Positions 1-7,670 of a stretch of 35,149 nt of DNA are shown here, in pieces. A model generated the notes under the pieces. The model ran no database searches, was not told where the DNA came from, and saw only the letters and a program-made list of their open reading frames with translations. The translations under genes and the position numbers were made by a program. This DNA is from an uncultured Chloroflexota bacterium. GTDB taxonomy: Bacteria; Chloroflexota; Anaerolineae; Anaerolineales; Anaerolineaceae. The stretch is from contig CADBKS010000040.1 of assembly GCA_902795255.1 (NCBI GenBank), positions 1 through 35,149 of the forward strand, read 5' to 3'. How positions within the stretch are numbered: the first letter of the stretch is position 1; each line of letters begins with the position of its first letter.

Positions 1-223
1 GCTTTATCTATGCAGATCTTTAATGTTCTGGCTTCGTTTAAGCAAGGCATCAGAATTGTTAATTCCATAATCAAGCTCTTTTCTGTTCATCGAAATAAAT
101 AAACAATTAGAATGGATCTAAATGCAATCCTTCATTCATAATACCAAACTAAAAGCATTCATTAAATAAGTTATATATAAACTCCCGTGAACGGAAATTA
201 ACCGATCCGTCAGGAATCACCTG
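1..223. other. AT-rich intergenic flank
   Basis: This stretch is visibly AT-rich compared with the GC-rich DNA after position 855. I see no supported gene. It lies downstream of the minus-strand gene ending at 224. It most likely belongs to the same foreign or misjoined segment as that gene. Confidence 0.5.
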
Positions 224-854
224 TCAATAATACACGCTTTTGTATATAGCGATTCCATCAGTGGCATTATCGAAAACGAATTCATAATCAGGATTCTCAA
301 TTAGATAACTTTCTATAGGCGAATCCTTCGTTACGGCAAACCAGTTAAAGCCGTATTTAGCGATAAACTCATCATAATCTATCTCACCGGACCATGATGC
401 GTAAGCTTCATCACGGAATGCTTTGTCTCCGGCGATCACATGATCGTACAATTCGGGTCTGGCATCATAATAGATCTTATATCCGTCAATAAGGAAATAA
501 GATCCGGAATTGAAATCCGTAAACAAAGTAACCTTGTCAGGTGCAGGAACTACACTTAACATAACCTGCCTGTCATCGGTTTTCTCCAGGTTGTATCTAA
601 CGATCAGAAAGACCGAAAGCGCTCCTGCGGCTACATATGCCCAGCGCATCATCTTGTGAGAGCGTTCTGTGAATTCCAGATTAGGAAGAAGCGCTCCGAT
701 CGGAAGTACAAGTGTCCAGCAGCAACGCATGAAGATGCAGGACATAAAGAAGCATCCTGCTGCCAGAAAGAATTGCGGAGAAGTAAGCTTCTTTTTAAAG
801 ATCGCATATACTACCAGTGCAATAAGTATTATCTGAAGCACCGTGTACAACGAA
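224..854 (-). CDS. C-terminal part of a GT-C-like membrane protein (5' end missing)
   Basis: Minus-strand reading frame ending in TGA at 224-226. The readable part starts with hydrophobic segments (a helix around LQIILIALVVYAIF, then a Cys-rich hydrophobic stretch, then another helix near YVAAGALSVFLIV). It ends in a soluble domain of about 110 residues rich in Asp, Tyr and Phe. Several helices followed by an extracytoplasmic tail is the shape of GT39/PMT-type and related lipid-linked sugar transferases, but no catalytic motif is present in this part. The frame runs on across position ~855 into the antisense of an htrA gene, so the residues encoded beyond 855 are not native. Base composition is much more AT-rich than the rest of the window. 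Function is inferred from shape only. Confidence 0.45.
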
Positions 855-860
855 GGAAAT
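845..860. other. Composition and gene-order junction
   Basis: Left of about 855 the DNA is AT-rich and carries a minus-strand membrane protein gene. Right of it the DNA is GC-rich and begins abruptly inside the catalytic-serine motif (GNSGGPL) of a plus-strand HtrA gene. Neither gene is complete at the join. No inverted repeats, integrase or target-site duplication are visible. This fits a misassembly or a recombination breakpoint. Confidence 0.7.
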
Positions 861-1346
861 TCCGGCGGACCGCTGGTCAACCTGGCAGGGGAGGTCATCG
901 GGATCAACGTCATGATCGTCCGCGGGTCCTCGTACAGCTCGACGACCGCCGAAGGGCTGAACTTCGCCATCCCCTCCAACACCGCTTCGCTCATCAGCGA
1001 GCAGATCATTCAGAACGGCGCCTTCAGCCGTCCGGTGCTCGGGATCCGCTGGGCGGAGATCACCGCCCGCATGGCGCGCAACTACCGGCTGCCGACCCAG
1101 TACGGCATTTACGTGATGGAAGTCTCCCCCAACGGCCCCGCCGGCAAAGCAGGGATCCAGGTCGATGACATCATCATCCGCATCGGCGACTACACTATCG
1201 AGGAAAACGGTTCGTTCTACAACTGCCTGTTCAAGTACAGCCCGGGCGATACCGTCGAAGTCGAGGTGTACCGCGGTTCAGAGACACAGGTCTTCACCGT
1301 CACCCTCGCCGGCGACGCCGATCAGACCACCGGAACGCAGCTGTAA
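855..1346 (+). CDS. HtrA/DegP-type serine protease, C-terminal part
   Basis: HtrA proteases are trypsin-fold enzymes with PDZ domains that degrade misfolded proteins at or outside the membrane. The visible part begins at the catalytic serine motif GNSGGPLVN, continues with the GEVIGINVMIV strand and the GLNFAIP strand that close the protease domain, and then has one PDZ domain. That domain includes GIYVMEVSPNGPAGKAG and GIQVDDIIIRIG, both typical of the family. About 163 residues remain of an expected 350-450; the His and Asp of the triad, the signal anchor and the promoter are lost at the junction near 855. The ATG at 843 belongs to the foreign side and is not its start. The stop lies 5 bases before the next gene, so the two were probably co-transcribed. 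Confidence 0.85.
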   Translation, partial: GNSGGPLVNLAGEVIGINVMIVRGSSYSSTTAEGLNFAIPSNTASLISEQIIQNGAFSRPVLGIRWAEITARMARNYRLPTQYGIYVMEVSPNGPAGKAGIQVDDIIIRIGDYTIEENGSFYNCLFKYSPGDTVEVEVYRGSETQVFTVTLAGDADQTTGTQL

Positions 1347-1351
1347 GCATA

Positions 1352-3070
1352 ATGGACGTCCAATCCGACGCCCTGCGTCCGGTCCATTTCCGCATTTTCA
1401 CGGCACTGTCGATCCTCGGCGGATCGGCAGCGCTGATTTTTAACTTTGCCGAACGCTCCGAAGCCAGAAACGCCCGCTTCGCCGGGTATTCCCTCTCCCG
1501 CTGGGGGCTGGGGCTCCTCACCGCGCTGCTGCTGGGCGGGTTCATCTGCCTGTTCATCCGGGAAGTGCGGTCCGGCGGAAAGATCAGCGCCCGGCTGGAC
1601 CGCTTTCTGTCTCAGGGCAGCCGCGCCCGGTACGCGTTCCTCGGCTGCCTCTTTCTGTTTTGCGTCAGCCTCTGGGCGTTCAAATTTTCCTGGCTGTTCG
1701 TACCCAAAAACCTGCGGCCGCAGATCCTCTGGGCCGCGCTGGTCTTCCTCTCCGGGGCGGTCTTCCTCGGGACCGCATACCGGCAGCGGTTCGCCGAAGA
1801 CCTGCGGAGCGGAAAGTTCCGCCTGTTCCCGCGTCTGCGGGACCTTAACAGGACGCAGAAACGTACCCTCGCCGTGCTGCTGGTCCTCAGCCTGATCTAT
1901 ATTCTGGTTCTGCTTCCCTCCAACCTCAACGGCAGCCGGGGATGGGATGACTTCCGGCACTACGGCGGGGATGAGTACGTGATCTACCCGATCCTGCAGA
2001 ACGTTCTCACCCCGGGCGACACCTTCAGCGCCACCCTGTACCACCACTACATCCACGAGGATTACCACTACGGGTACCCCTTCTACGCGGTGTCCTCGCT
2101 GTTTATGTACCCGATCCGCCTTTTCTGCGGGCCGGATTTCATGCAGCGGATCGAGATCACCCTGCCGGTCCTGCGGACGATGGTCTCCGTCGTCCCGCTG
2201 ATGCTCGGCTGCCTGATCCTCGTGTTCATGACGACCCGGTTCGAAAACCCGTGGCTCTCCGCGGCGGTTTACCTGTTTCTGCTGACGGCACCCGGGTCCC
2301 TGCAGAACAATCAGGGGTTCTGGCATCCGGACGGCCTGAACCTGTTCTTCGTCTGCGCAGGGCTTTACTTTTTGCAGCGCGACCGCTTCCGCTTCGGACG
2401 GAATTTTTACCTGTGCGCCTTTTTCGTCGGTCTGTCCGCGGCCACCCGGCTGTTCGGGTTCTTCTTCTTCCTCGCGGTATTCGTATACCTGCTCTGCGGA
2501 GTCATCCGGAAACACCTGCGGCTCAAACAGGCGCTGAGCCGGGGATTGCTCTTCATCCTCGTAATGGGCGGCACCATCCTGTGGGCCGATCCGTTCCTCT
2601 TCCGTGCGGACGCGCGGCAGAACATGGTGAAGATCCTCACCGAAAAGACCGGGGAAATGAGCACCGGCTACGACAGCGATCCGAATGACCCGAACAATGA
2701 CTACCGTCCCGGCTGGGATGCCTGGTACCCGGCATTCGAGGACCATTTCACCGAAATGTTCTGCTTCTTCTTCCTGATCGCCTCGCTCCTGACCGCCTGC
2801 TTCATCGGGCGGGAGCAGTGGACGTTCCGGATCATCTCACTGTGGTGGGTGGTAGTCGCGGTCTACCTGATCTGGTTCGTAGCCGTCAAATCCACGCAGT
2901 ACGTGCTGCCGATGATGCTCCCGCTGATGAGCTGCATCTTTGCCCTGCCCCGCGCCCTGCGCGGGATCCGGTCAAAGCCGCTGCGTACCGCCGCATGGAT
3001 CACCGCCGCGGCCGTTTTTTCCGCCCAGCTGGCCATCAACCTCGTCAAGATCGCCCCGCGCTTCCGGTAA
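1352..3070 (+). CDS. GT39-like (PMT/ArnT-type) membrane glycosyltransferase
   Basis: A 572-residue polytopic membrane protein with roughly 11-13 hydrophobic segments. After about four N-terminal helices comes a long extracytoplasmic loop with acidic residues (RGWDDFRHYGGDEYV, around residues 195-210), in the place where GT-C enzymes carry the Asp/Glu pair of the active site. A His-Pro-Asp motif (FWHPDGL) follows further on. GT39-type enzymes move sugars from polyprenyl-phosphate carriers onto lipids or proteins on the outer face of the membrane. Acceptor and donor cannot be told from sequence. It starts 5 bases after the htrA stop with no clear Shine-Dalgarno site, suggesting coupling. The gene ends about 95 bases before the iolB stop, convergent with it. 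Confidence 0.65.
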   Translation: MDVQSDALRPVHFRIFTALSILGGSAALIFNFAERSEARNARFAGYSLSRWGLGLLTALLLGGFICLFIREVRSGGKISARLDRFLSQGSRARYAFLGCLFLFCVSLWAFKFSWLFVPKNLRPQILWAALVFLSGAVFLGTAYRQRFAEDLRSGKFRLFPRLRDLNRTQKRTLAVLLVLSLIYILVLLPSNLNGSRGWDDFRHYGGDEYVIYPILQNVLTPGDTFSATLYHHYIHEDYHYGYPFYAVSSLFMYPIRLFCGPDFMQRIEITLPVLRTMVSVVPLMLGCLILVFMTTRFENPWLSAAVYLFLLTAPGSLQNNQGFWHPDGLNLFFVCAGLYFLQRDRFRFGRNFYLCAFFVGLSAATRLFGFFFFLAVFVYLLCGVIRKHLRLKQALSRGLLFILVMGGTILWADPFLFRADARQNMVKILTEKTGEMSTGYDSDPNDPNNDYRPGWDAWYPAFEDHFTEMFCFFFLIASLLTACFIGREQWTFRIISLWWVVVAVYLIWFVAVKSTQYVLPMMLPLMSCIFALPRALRGIRSKPLRTAAWITAAAVFSAQLAINLVKIAPRFR

Positions 3071-3112
3071 AGGCACCTGCCCGATCGATCCATCTCGGAT
3101 CCGGGCCGGCTT

Positions 3113-3141
3113 AAAACAAAAGAGACCGCCATGCTGCGGTC
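3113..3141 (-). terminator. Terminator of iolB, possibly bidirectional
   Basis: GACCGC (3124-3129) pairs with GCGGTC (3136-3141) around a 6-base loop. On the minus strand it is followed by a T-rich run (TCTTTTGTTTT). It sits between convergent genes and could also stop transcription of the glycosyltransferase gene. Confidence 0.65.
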
Positions 3142-3165
3142 CCTTCTGTTTCCAGGTTCAGATGA

Positions 3166-3975
3166 TCAGTGGATGTCCGGCTGGTTGACGAATTTATGGT
3201 CGTGCATCCAGACGTAGCGTTCGTCTTCGCAGCGGTCGGTCTGCAGCCAGGGCTTGCCGTCCAGATGGCGGATCATCCAGCAGGTATACATCAGGAAGCC
3301 CGGGGCCACAGCCTGCGGGTGAAGTTCACCGCCGGGAATGGCGGAGAAGCTGCCGTCAACGCTCTTATAAACATTGTCGCCGACGAAGCTGGCACCGAAG
3401 CCTTCCGGCCGGTCGAAGAGGAAGTAATAGCATTCCGGCTGCGGGTGGCAGTGCGGCAGATAACCGGACCAGTTGCCGCGGTCATTCATTACTTCACCGA
3501 GGACCATATTGGACCACGGTTCGTGTTCATAATCGAAAACGGTGTTCACCTGGCGGTTGGCAGTGTTGCCGAACTTACCCTTCGCTCCGGAATAGATCCA
3601 CGGAATATCATCCGGATAATACAGCTTGGCAGGGAAATTCTTGTCGTTGTGCGTGCACTGGATCAGAACTTCGGAGTCATCGGCAAGGGCCTCGACCGTG
3701 ATCGTATCACCGCCGCAGACATGCGCGGCATACGGGCGTTCGGTGAATACGCTCTCGCGGGAGCAGGTGACGGAAAGCTCACCGGCAGTCAGGACGATCT
3801 TTCCCTTCAGGAGCAGGGCAGCGATCTCTTCCCCTTCACGGCAGAAGGATCTTTTTTCACCGGCCTTGAAGCGATAGACCCTGATGTCCATCAGCATATG
3901 GCTGTACTCATTATCATACGTGCAGAGAGTCCGCACTCCGTTTTCATCAAATTCCGGATATCCGAATCGTTTCAT
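3166..3975 (-). CDS. iolB: 5-deoxy-glucuronate isomerase
   Basis: IolB isomerises 5-deoxy-glucuronate to 2-deoxy-5-keto-gluconate in myo-inositol breakdown, in the cytoplasm. The protein has 269 residues, the usual family length, and the two-lobed KduI/IolB cupin pattern. Metal ligands appear as His175, His177 and Glu181 in GYLPHCHPQPECYYF, with His219 in GGELHPQAVAPG. The start is supported by a GAGGT ribosome site 8 bases upstream, and a TACAAT -10-like box lies at 4006-4011 (minus). No other iol gene is in the window, so this copy is either split from its pathway or used on a different deoxy-uronate. The MerR gene lies upstream on the same strand, 75 bases away. Confidence 0.88.
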   Translation of the reverse strand: MKRFGYPEFDENGVRTLCTYDNEYSHMLMDIRVYRFKAGEKRSFCREGEEIAALLLKGKIVLTAGELSVTCSRESVFTERPYAAHVCGGDTITVEALADDSEVLIQCTHNDKNFPAKLYYPDDIPWIYSGAKGKFGNTANRQVNTVFDYEHEPWSNMVLGEVMNDRGNWSGYLPHCHPQPECYYFLFDRPEGFGASFVGDNVYKSVDGSFSAIPGGELHPQAVAPGFLMYTCWMIRHLDGKPWLQTDRCEDERYVWMHDHKFVNQPDIH

Positions 3976-4050
3976 CAGTTAGACCTCACTTTCTTGTGGT
4001 TCCTAATTGTACCATTTAACGGCAGATAAACACAGGTCATATTCGGATAT

Positions 4051-4488
4051 TCAGCCATGCGCCTTTTCGTAGAGTTCGCGAATTTCGGGCGGCAGACCGT
4101 CAGGAATCATCGTGTTCAGCCCGTCTTCGGAACCGTCCCGGATGGCTGTCTCATAATACCAGCACTTATACCGCAGCATATCCGCCGTTTTCTGCATTTT
4201 CCCGATTTCCGCCTCCACCGTCTTCAGCCTTGCCTCAAACAGCTGCTTCCGCCGTTCATAGGAGGAACTGCCTTCTGTTGTCCATTCCATAAATTTCCGG
4301 ATATCCCGGATCTCCAGTCCGGAAGCCTTGAGACACTCGATCACACGGAGCGCCTCCAGCTCCTGTTCGCTGAATTTCCGAATACCGGACTTCCGTTCCA
4401 GCCCCGGGAAAAGGCCTTCCCTGTCATAATAGCGCAGGGTCGAAACAGGGATGCCGAACATTTCCGACACCTCACCGATCGTGTACAT
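4051..4488 (-). CDS. MerR-family transcriptional regulator
   Basis: A 145-residue protein. The N-terminal winged helix-turn-helix (residues 1-70) carries the MerR signature: MYTIGEVSEMFGIPVSTLRYYD, quoted here as the segment from residue 1 to 22 in shortened form, followed by GLFPGLERKSGIRKF. A long dimerisation helix follows (about residues 75-120, with ERRKQLFEARLKTVEAEI). The short C-terminus has no Cys cluster, so it is more like the aldehyde/organic-signal MerR group than metal sensors. Its start has a GAGGTGG ribosome site. It is divergent from the hydrolase gene at 4601, and the shared region holds a promoter with the overlong 19-bp spacer that MerR proteins act on. It probably activates the hydrolase/reductase genes. 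Confidence 0.88.
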   Translation of the reverse strand: MYTIGEVSEMFGIPVSTLRYYDREGLFPGLERKSGIRKFSEQELEALRVIECLKASGLEIRDIRKFMEWTTEGSSSYERRKQLFEARLKTVEAEIGKMQKTADMLRYKCWYYETAIRDGSEDGLNTMIPDGLPPEIRELYEKAHG

Positions 4489-4518
4489 GAGTCCACCTCA
4501 CTTTTTATCAAAACGCCC

Positions 4519-4549
4519 TTGACTTAAAGTCAGCTTTAGGTTCTACAAT
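4519..4549 (+). promoter_or_regulatory. MerR-type promoter with operator dyad
   Basis: TTGACT (-35, 4519-4524) and TACAAT (-10, 4544-4549) are separated by 19 bases instead of about 17, the geometry that MerR activators correct by untwisting DNA. A dyad fills the spacer: ACTTAAAG (4522-4529) and CTTTAGGT (4534-4541), mirror images apart from one base. It drives the plus-strand hydrolase gene at 4601. Confidence 0.87.
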
Positions 4550-4600
4550 AGTATTATACGATCGTAATGACAAAATCGATAAGGAAGGATCAAATTTACC

Positions 4601-5605
4601 ATGATGAAAACCGAAGCGCTGCATCTCACACAGGAGTGGGACAAGACCTATGAACGGAATCAAAATGTTGATCACTGCAAAGTGACCTTTGCCAACCGAT
4701 ACGGCATCACGCTGGCCGCAGACATGTTCAGCCCGAAAAATACTTCGGGGAAACTCCCCGCCATTGCTGTTTCCGGACCTTTCGGGGCTGTCAAAGAGCA
4801 GGTTTCCGGACGCTACGCCCAGGAAATGGCCGCCCGCGGCTTCGTGGCACTGGCGTTCGACCCGTCCTTCACCGGAGAAAGCGGCGGCGAGCCCCGTTTC
4901 ATGGCATCCCCGGACATCAACACCGAAGACTTCCAGGCCGCGGTCGACTTCCTTTCCCTCCGGGATGATGTGGATCCGGAACGGATCGGCATCATCGGTG
5001 TATGCGGCTGGGGCGGCATGGCCCTGAACGCAGCAGCTATCGACACCCGCATCAAAGCGACCGTAACCTCCACCATGTACGACATGACCCGCGTCAACGC
5101 CAACGGTTACTACGACGCTGAAGACAGCGAAGAAGCCCGTTATGAGAAAAAGGCCGCAATGAACGCGCAGCGGACCGAAGACTACCGGAACGGCTTTTAC
5201 AAAGCCGGCGGCGGACTTCCGGAACCCGATCAGCTCCCCGAGGATGCCCCTCAGTTCATGAAAGACTACGTGGACTTTTACAAGAAACCGCTCGGCTACC
5301 ATCCCCGCTCTGTCGGCGGAAACGCGGGCTGGAATGTGACCGGCTGCCTCAGCTTCATCAATCAGCCGATCCTGAAATATTCCAATGAGATCCGCTCCGC
5401 TGTGCTGATGATCCACGGTGAAAATGCCCACTCCCTGTATTTCAGCAAAGATGCCTACGCCAACATGATCCGCGGGAATAAATACACGGACAATAAGGAA
5501 CTGATGATCATCCCCGGGGCTGTCCATACGGACCTTTACTGGAAAATGGACGTCATCCCCTTTGATAAGATCCAGGCCTTCTTCGAAAAATATCTGGTCC
5601 GCTGA
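4601..5605 (+). CDS. Alpha/beta hydrolase, dienelactone-hydrolase-like
   Basis: A 334-residue alpha/beta-hydrolase-fold protein without a signal peptide. The nucleophile elbow reads GVCGWGG with Cys135, the G-x-C-x-G form of dienelactone hydrolases and YcjY-like proteins rather than the serine form of esterases. The catalytic His is likely His309 in IIPGAVHTDLYW. An HGENAHS segment occupies the usual place of the acid residue. A lid-like insertion lies between about residues 165 and 250. The substrate is unknown. The start is supported by AAGGAAGGA at 4581-4589; ATG at 4601 or 4604 are both possible. It is controlled by the MerR-type promoter just upstream, and the reductase gene follows 68 bases later. 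Confidence 0.78.
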   Translation: MMKTEALHLTQEWDKTYERNQNVDHCKVTFANRYGITLAADMFSPKNTSGKLPAIAVSGPFGAVKEQVSGRYAQEMAARGFVALAFDPSFTGESGGEPRFMASPDINTEDFQAAVDFLSLRDDVDPERIGIIGVCGWGGMALNAAAIDTRIKATVTSTMYDMTRVNANGYYDAEDSEEARYEKKAAMNAQRTEDYRNGFYKAGGGLPEPDQLPEDAPQFMKDYVDFYKKPLGYHPRSVGGNAGWNVTGCLSFINQPILKYSNEIRSAVLMIHGENAHSLYFSKDAYANMIRGNKYTDNKELMIIPGAVHTDLYWKMDVIPFDKIQAFFEKYLVR

Positions 5606-5673
5606 GCGGACAAAACCCTCCGGGAACCGGTCCCGGACCGCACTTTCCCGGTATGATCCACTGAGAGGGTACA

Positions 5674-6969
5674 ATGAACAAACGTGTTTTATACTTACTC
5701 CTTCTGATGCTGCTCGCGGCGGTCTGTTCCGCATCGGCACAGGAGAACACCGGCACAGGAGATGCAACCATGATCTACGCTTATATCAATGACAGCGTCC
5801 TCACGATCAAACCCTCCGGGAACTCATCCTCGGAAGCTTTCATGACCCTGCTGGCGGCCGGAGACCTGAGCGTTGAGATGCACGACTACGGCAGCTTTGA
5901 AAAAGTCGGCCCCCTCGGTACGACACTTCCGCGCAATGACGAACCGATCACGACCGAACCCGGCGATGTGATCCTCTATCAGGGTAACCAGATCACAATC
6001 TACTATGCCGTGAACAGCTGGGACTTCACCCGGCTCGGAAAAGTACAGGGACTGACGCAGGACGAACTGAAGCAGATCCTCGGGACCGGCGGCATCACAG
6101 CCCGCTTCTCCCTGACTCCGCCGGAAAGCACTTCCGCCGGAAAATTCGATTTCGAAAAACAGACCGTCCGGCTCAACAGCGGATACGAGATGCCCATTAT
6201 CGGCCTGGGCACCTGGACACTTTCCAATGAACAGGCGGAAAATTCCGTCTATCATGCCCTCAAAGCCGGAATGCGGCTGATCGACACGGCCCGCTATTAT
6301 CGCTGTGAGCCCGGCGTCGGCAAAGGGCTGCAGCGGGCCATTGACGAAGGGATCGTCTCACGGGAGGAGGTCTTCATCACCAGCAAGATCATGCCCGGAG
6401 ATTACGATCGCTCCGCTCAGGCGATCGATGACTCCCTGCGGGATCTGAATGTCTCTTATCTGGACCTGATGCTCATCCACCAGCCGGGCTGGAACGACGA
6501 GGCGGTTTACCGGGCAATGGAAGACGCTGTTGACGCCGGAAAGATCCGCTCGATCGGCATCTCCAATTACTATACGCCTGCCGCCCTTGAGGAAGTCCTC
6601 TCCTACGCCCGCATCATTCCCGCGGTGATCCAGAATGAGAACCATCTGTATTATCAGAACAGCGAACTCAGGGATTATGCGGAACAGTACGGCATCGTGA
6701 TCGAGTCCTGGTACCCCTTCGGCGGACGCGGCCACACGCAGGAACATTTCTCTGACCCGGTGATCACCGCGATCGCCGCATCTCACGGGAAAACTCCGGC
6801 GCAGGTGATCCTCCGCTGGCACCTCCAGGCCGGCTTCATCGCGATCCCGGGTTCCTCAAACCCGGACCATATTGCCGAGAATTATGACATTTTCGATTTT
6901 GAGCTCTCGGATGAGGAAATGGCCCGAATCTCCGCTCTTGACCGACATACCCGCTACGAGAACTGGTAA
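5674..6969 (+). CDS. Exported cyclophilin-like / aldo-keto reductase fusion
   Basis: A 431-residue two-domain protein. Residues 1-22 form a signal peptide (KR, a Leu-rich core, then ASA before Gln23); the Cys at 18 is preceded by Val, so no lipobox. Residues ~33-147 resemble the bacterial cyclophilin-like fold (IYAYINDSVL through GGITARFSL). Residues ~165-431 are an aldo-keto reductase with the full catalytic tetrad: Asp204, Tyr209, Lys238 and His269. The usual IPKS..R cofactor motif reads IPGSSNPDHI, so the Lys and Arg that hold the NADPH 2'-phosphate are Gly393 and His399. Export and the altered cofactor site are odd for this enzyme class. The start has a GAGAGGGT ribosome site and a TATGAT -10-like box at 5652-5657. 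It probably works with the upstream hydrolase, but the substrate is unknown. Confidence 0.82.
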   Translation: MNKRVLYLLLLMLLAAVCSASAQENTGTGDATMIYAYINDSVLTIKPSGNSSSEAFMTLLAAGDLSVEMHDYGSFEKVGPLGTTLPRNDEPITTEPGDVILYQGNQITIYYAVNSWDFTRLGKVQGLTQDELKQILGTGGITARFSLTPPESTSAGKFDFEKQTVRLNSGYEMPIIGLGTWTLSNEQAENSVYHALKAGMRLIDTARYYRCEPGVGKGLQRAIDEGIVSREEVFITSKIMPGDYDRSAQAIDDSLRDLNVSYLDLMLIHQPGWNDEAVYRAMEDAVDAGKIRSIGISNYYTPAALEEVLSYARIIPAVIQNENHLYYQNSELRDYAEQYGIVIESWYPFGGRGHTQEHFSDPVITAIAASHGKTPAQVILRWHLQAGFIAIPGSSNPDHIAENYDIFDFELSDEEMARISALDRHTRYENW

Positions 6970-7001
6970 ACAACGGGATCACTCCATCCGGAACAGTCAG
7001 T

Positions 7002-7048
7002 CTGCCGGCGCCGGCGCTTCCATAACGAAGCCTGCGCCGGCAGCTGTT
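7002..7048 (+). terminator. Terminator after the reductase gene
   Basis: CTGCCGGCGC (7002-7011) pairs perfectly with GCGCCGGCAG (7034-7043), and an inner GCTTC/GAAGC pair extends the hairpin. The following T stretch (CTGTTTATAA) is weak, so this may be a partly efficient terminator or an mRNA-end hairpin. Confidence 0.65.
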
Positions 7049-7670
7049 TATAACATCACCGGGAACAACAGCGTTCATCTGCAAACAGGTCTCAAAAGCC
7101 GCCGAAAAAATGACGTCATCTCACGAAGCAAATTCAAGAAATTTATCTTCTGAACGTTTGACGGATCCCGTTTCTGAAAAATGAAAAATTTTCTGCTGCA
7201 AAAAAAATTCTCCTCATAAACAAATTTTTTTATGAATATTAAGCGCCATATTTTATATTATATTTGTTCTATCAATATATTAGAAAATTATACAGGTTTA
7301 AAATGACTTGTCAAGGGGTAAAATACAGGGAATTTATTATTACGGATCCACCACCGCTCAGGAGAACCATATCATAGGCGCAGCGGCGTCCTTTAGCATC
7401 CGCAGCGCAATCATTGTGCGGAACCATGCTCATGCCCGTACAGGCCCAACAGCCATCGCCGCAAGGCAGCACAGTTTCTGCAGCACATCATAAAGGGTTT
7501 GGACACAGAACCGCAATACGGTGCAGGTTCATTCTTTCAATTTTCATGGTCACATCCAGTCCCGCGGATTCACGTCTTTCCGGGAAACCGGGGATAAAAA
7601 ATCCGGATTTATGTCCTTTCTTTCCGAAATAGCGGCAAAAACAAGGTATGATTCACAGGTCAGAGGAATT
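7049..7670. other. Long intergenic region before the ABC transporter
   Basis: About 620 bases with no gene that I can support. Positions ~7180-7310 are strikingly AT-rich, with a TCATAAA/TTTATGA inverted repeat and TATACA-like boxes, and look like a promoter or regulatory region. Positions ~7311-7660 return to normal composition, but short frames there show no family and no convincing ribosome site; this part could be a decayed gene. A TATGAT box at about 7647-7652 precedes the transporter start by a short leader. Confidence 0.45.

Noticed and set aside
4..90. A 28-codon minus-strand frame in the AT-rich flank (MNRKELDYG...)
   Set aside because: No ribosome site and no recognisable family; length is expected by chance in such DNA.
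1322..2746. Long minus-strand frame opposite the glycosyltransferase gene
   Set aside because: Shadow frame in GC-rich DNA, rich in Glu, Gln, Arg and Pro without domains; the plus strand has a clear membrane protein.
7308..7632. Short plus-strand frames in the region before the ABC operon
   Set aside because: No family, odd composition and no good ribosome sites; treated as non-coding or decayed.
7521..7670. Upstream ATG that would extend the first permease by 50 residues
   Set aside because: The extension lacks similarity and the ATG at 7671 has a good ribosome site and a family-like start.
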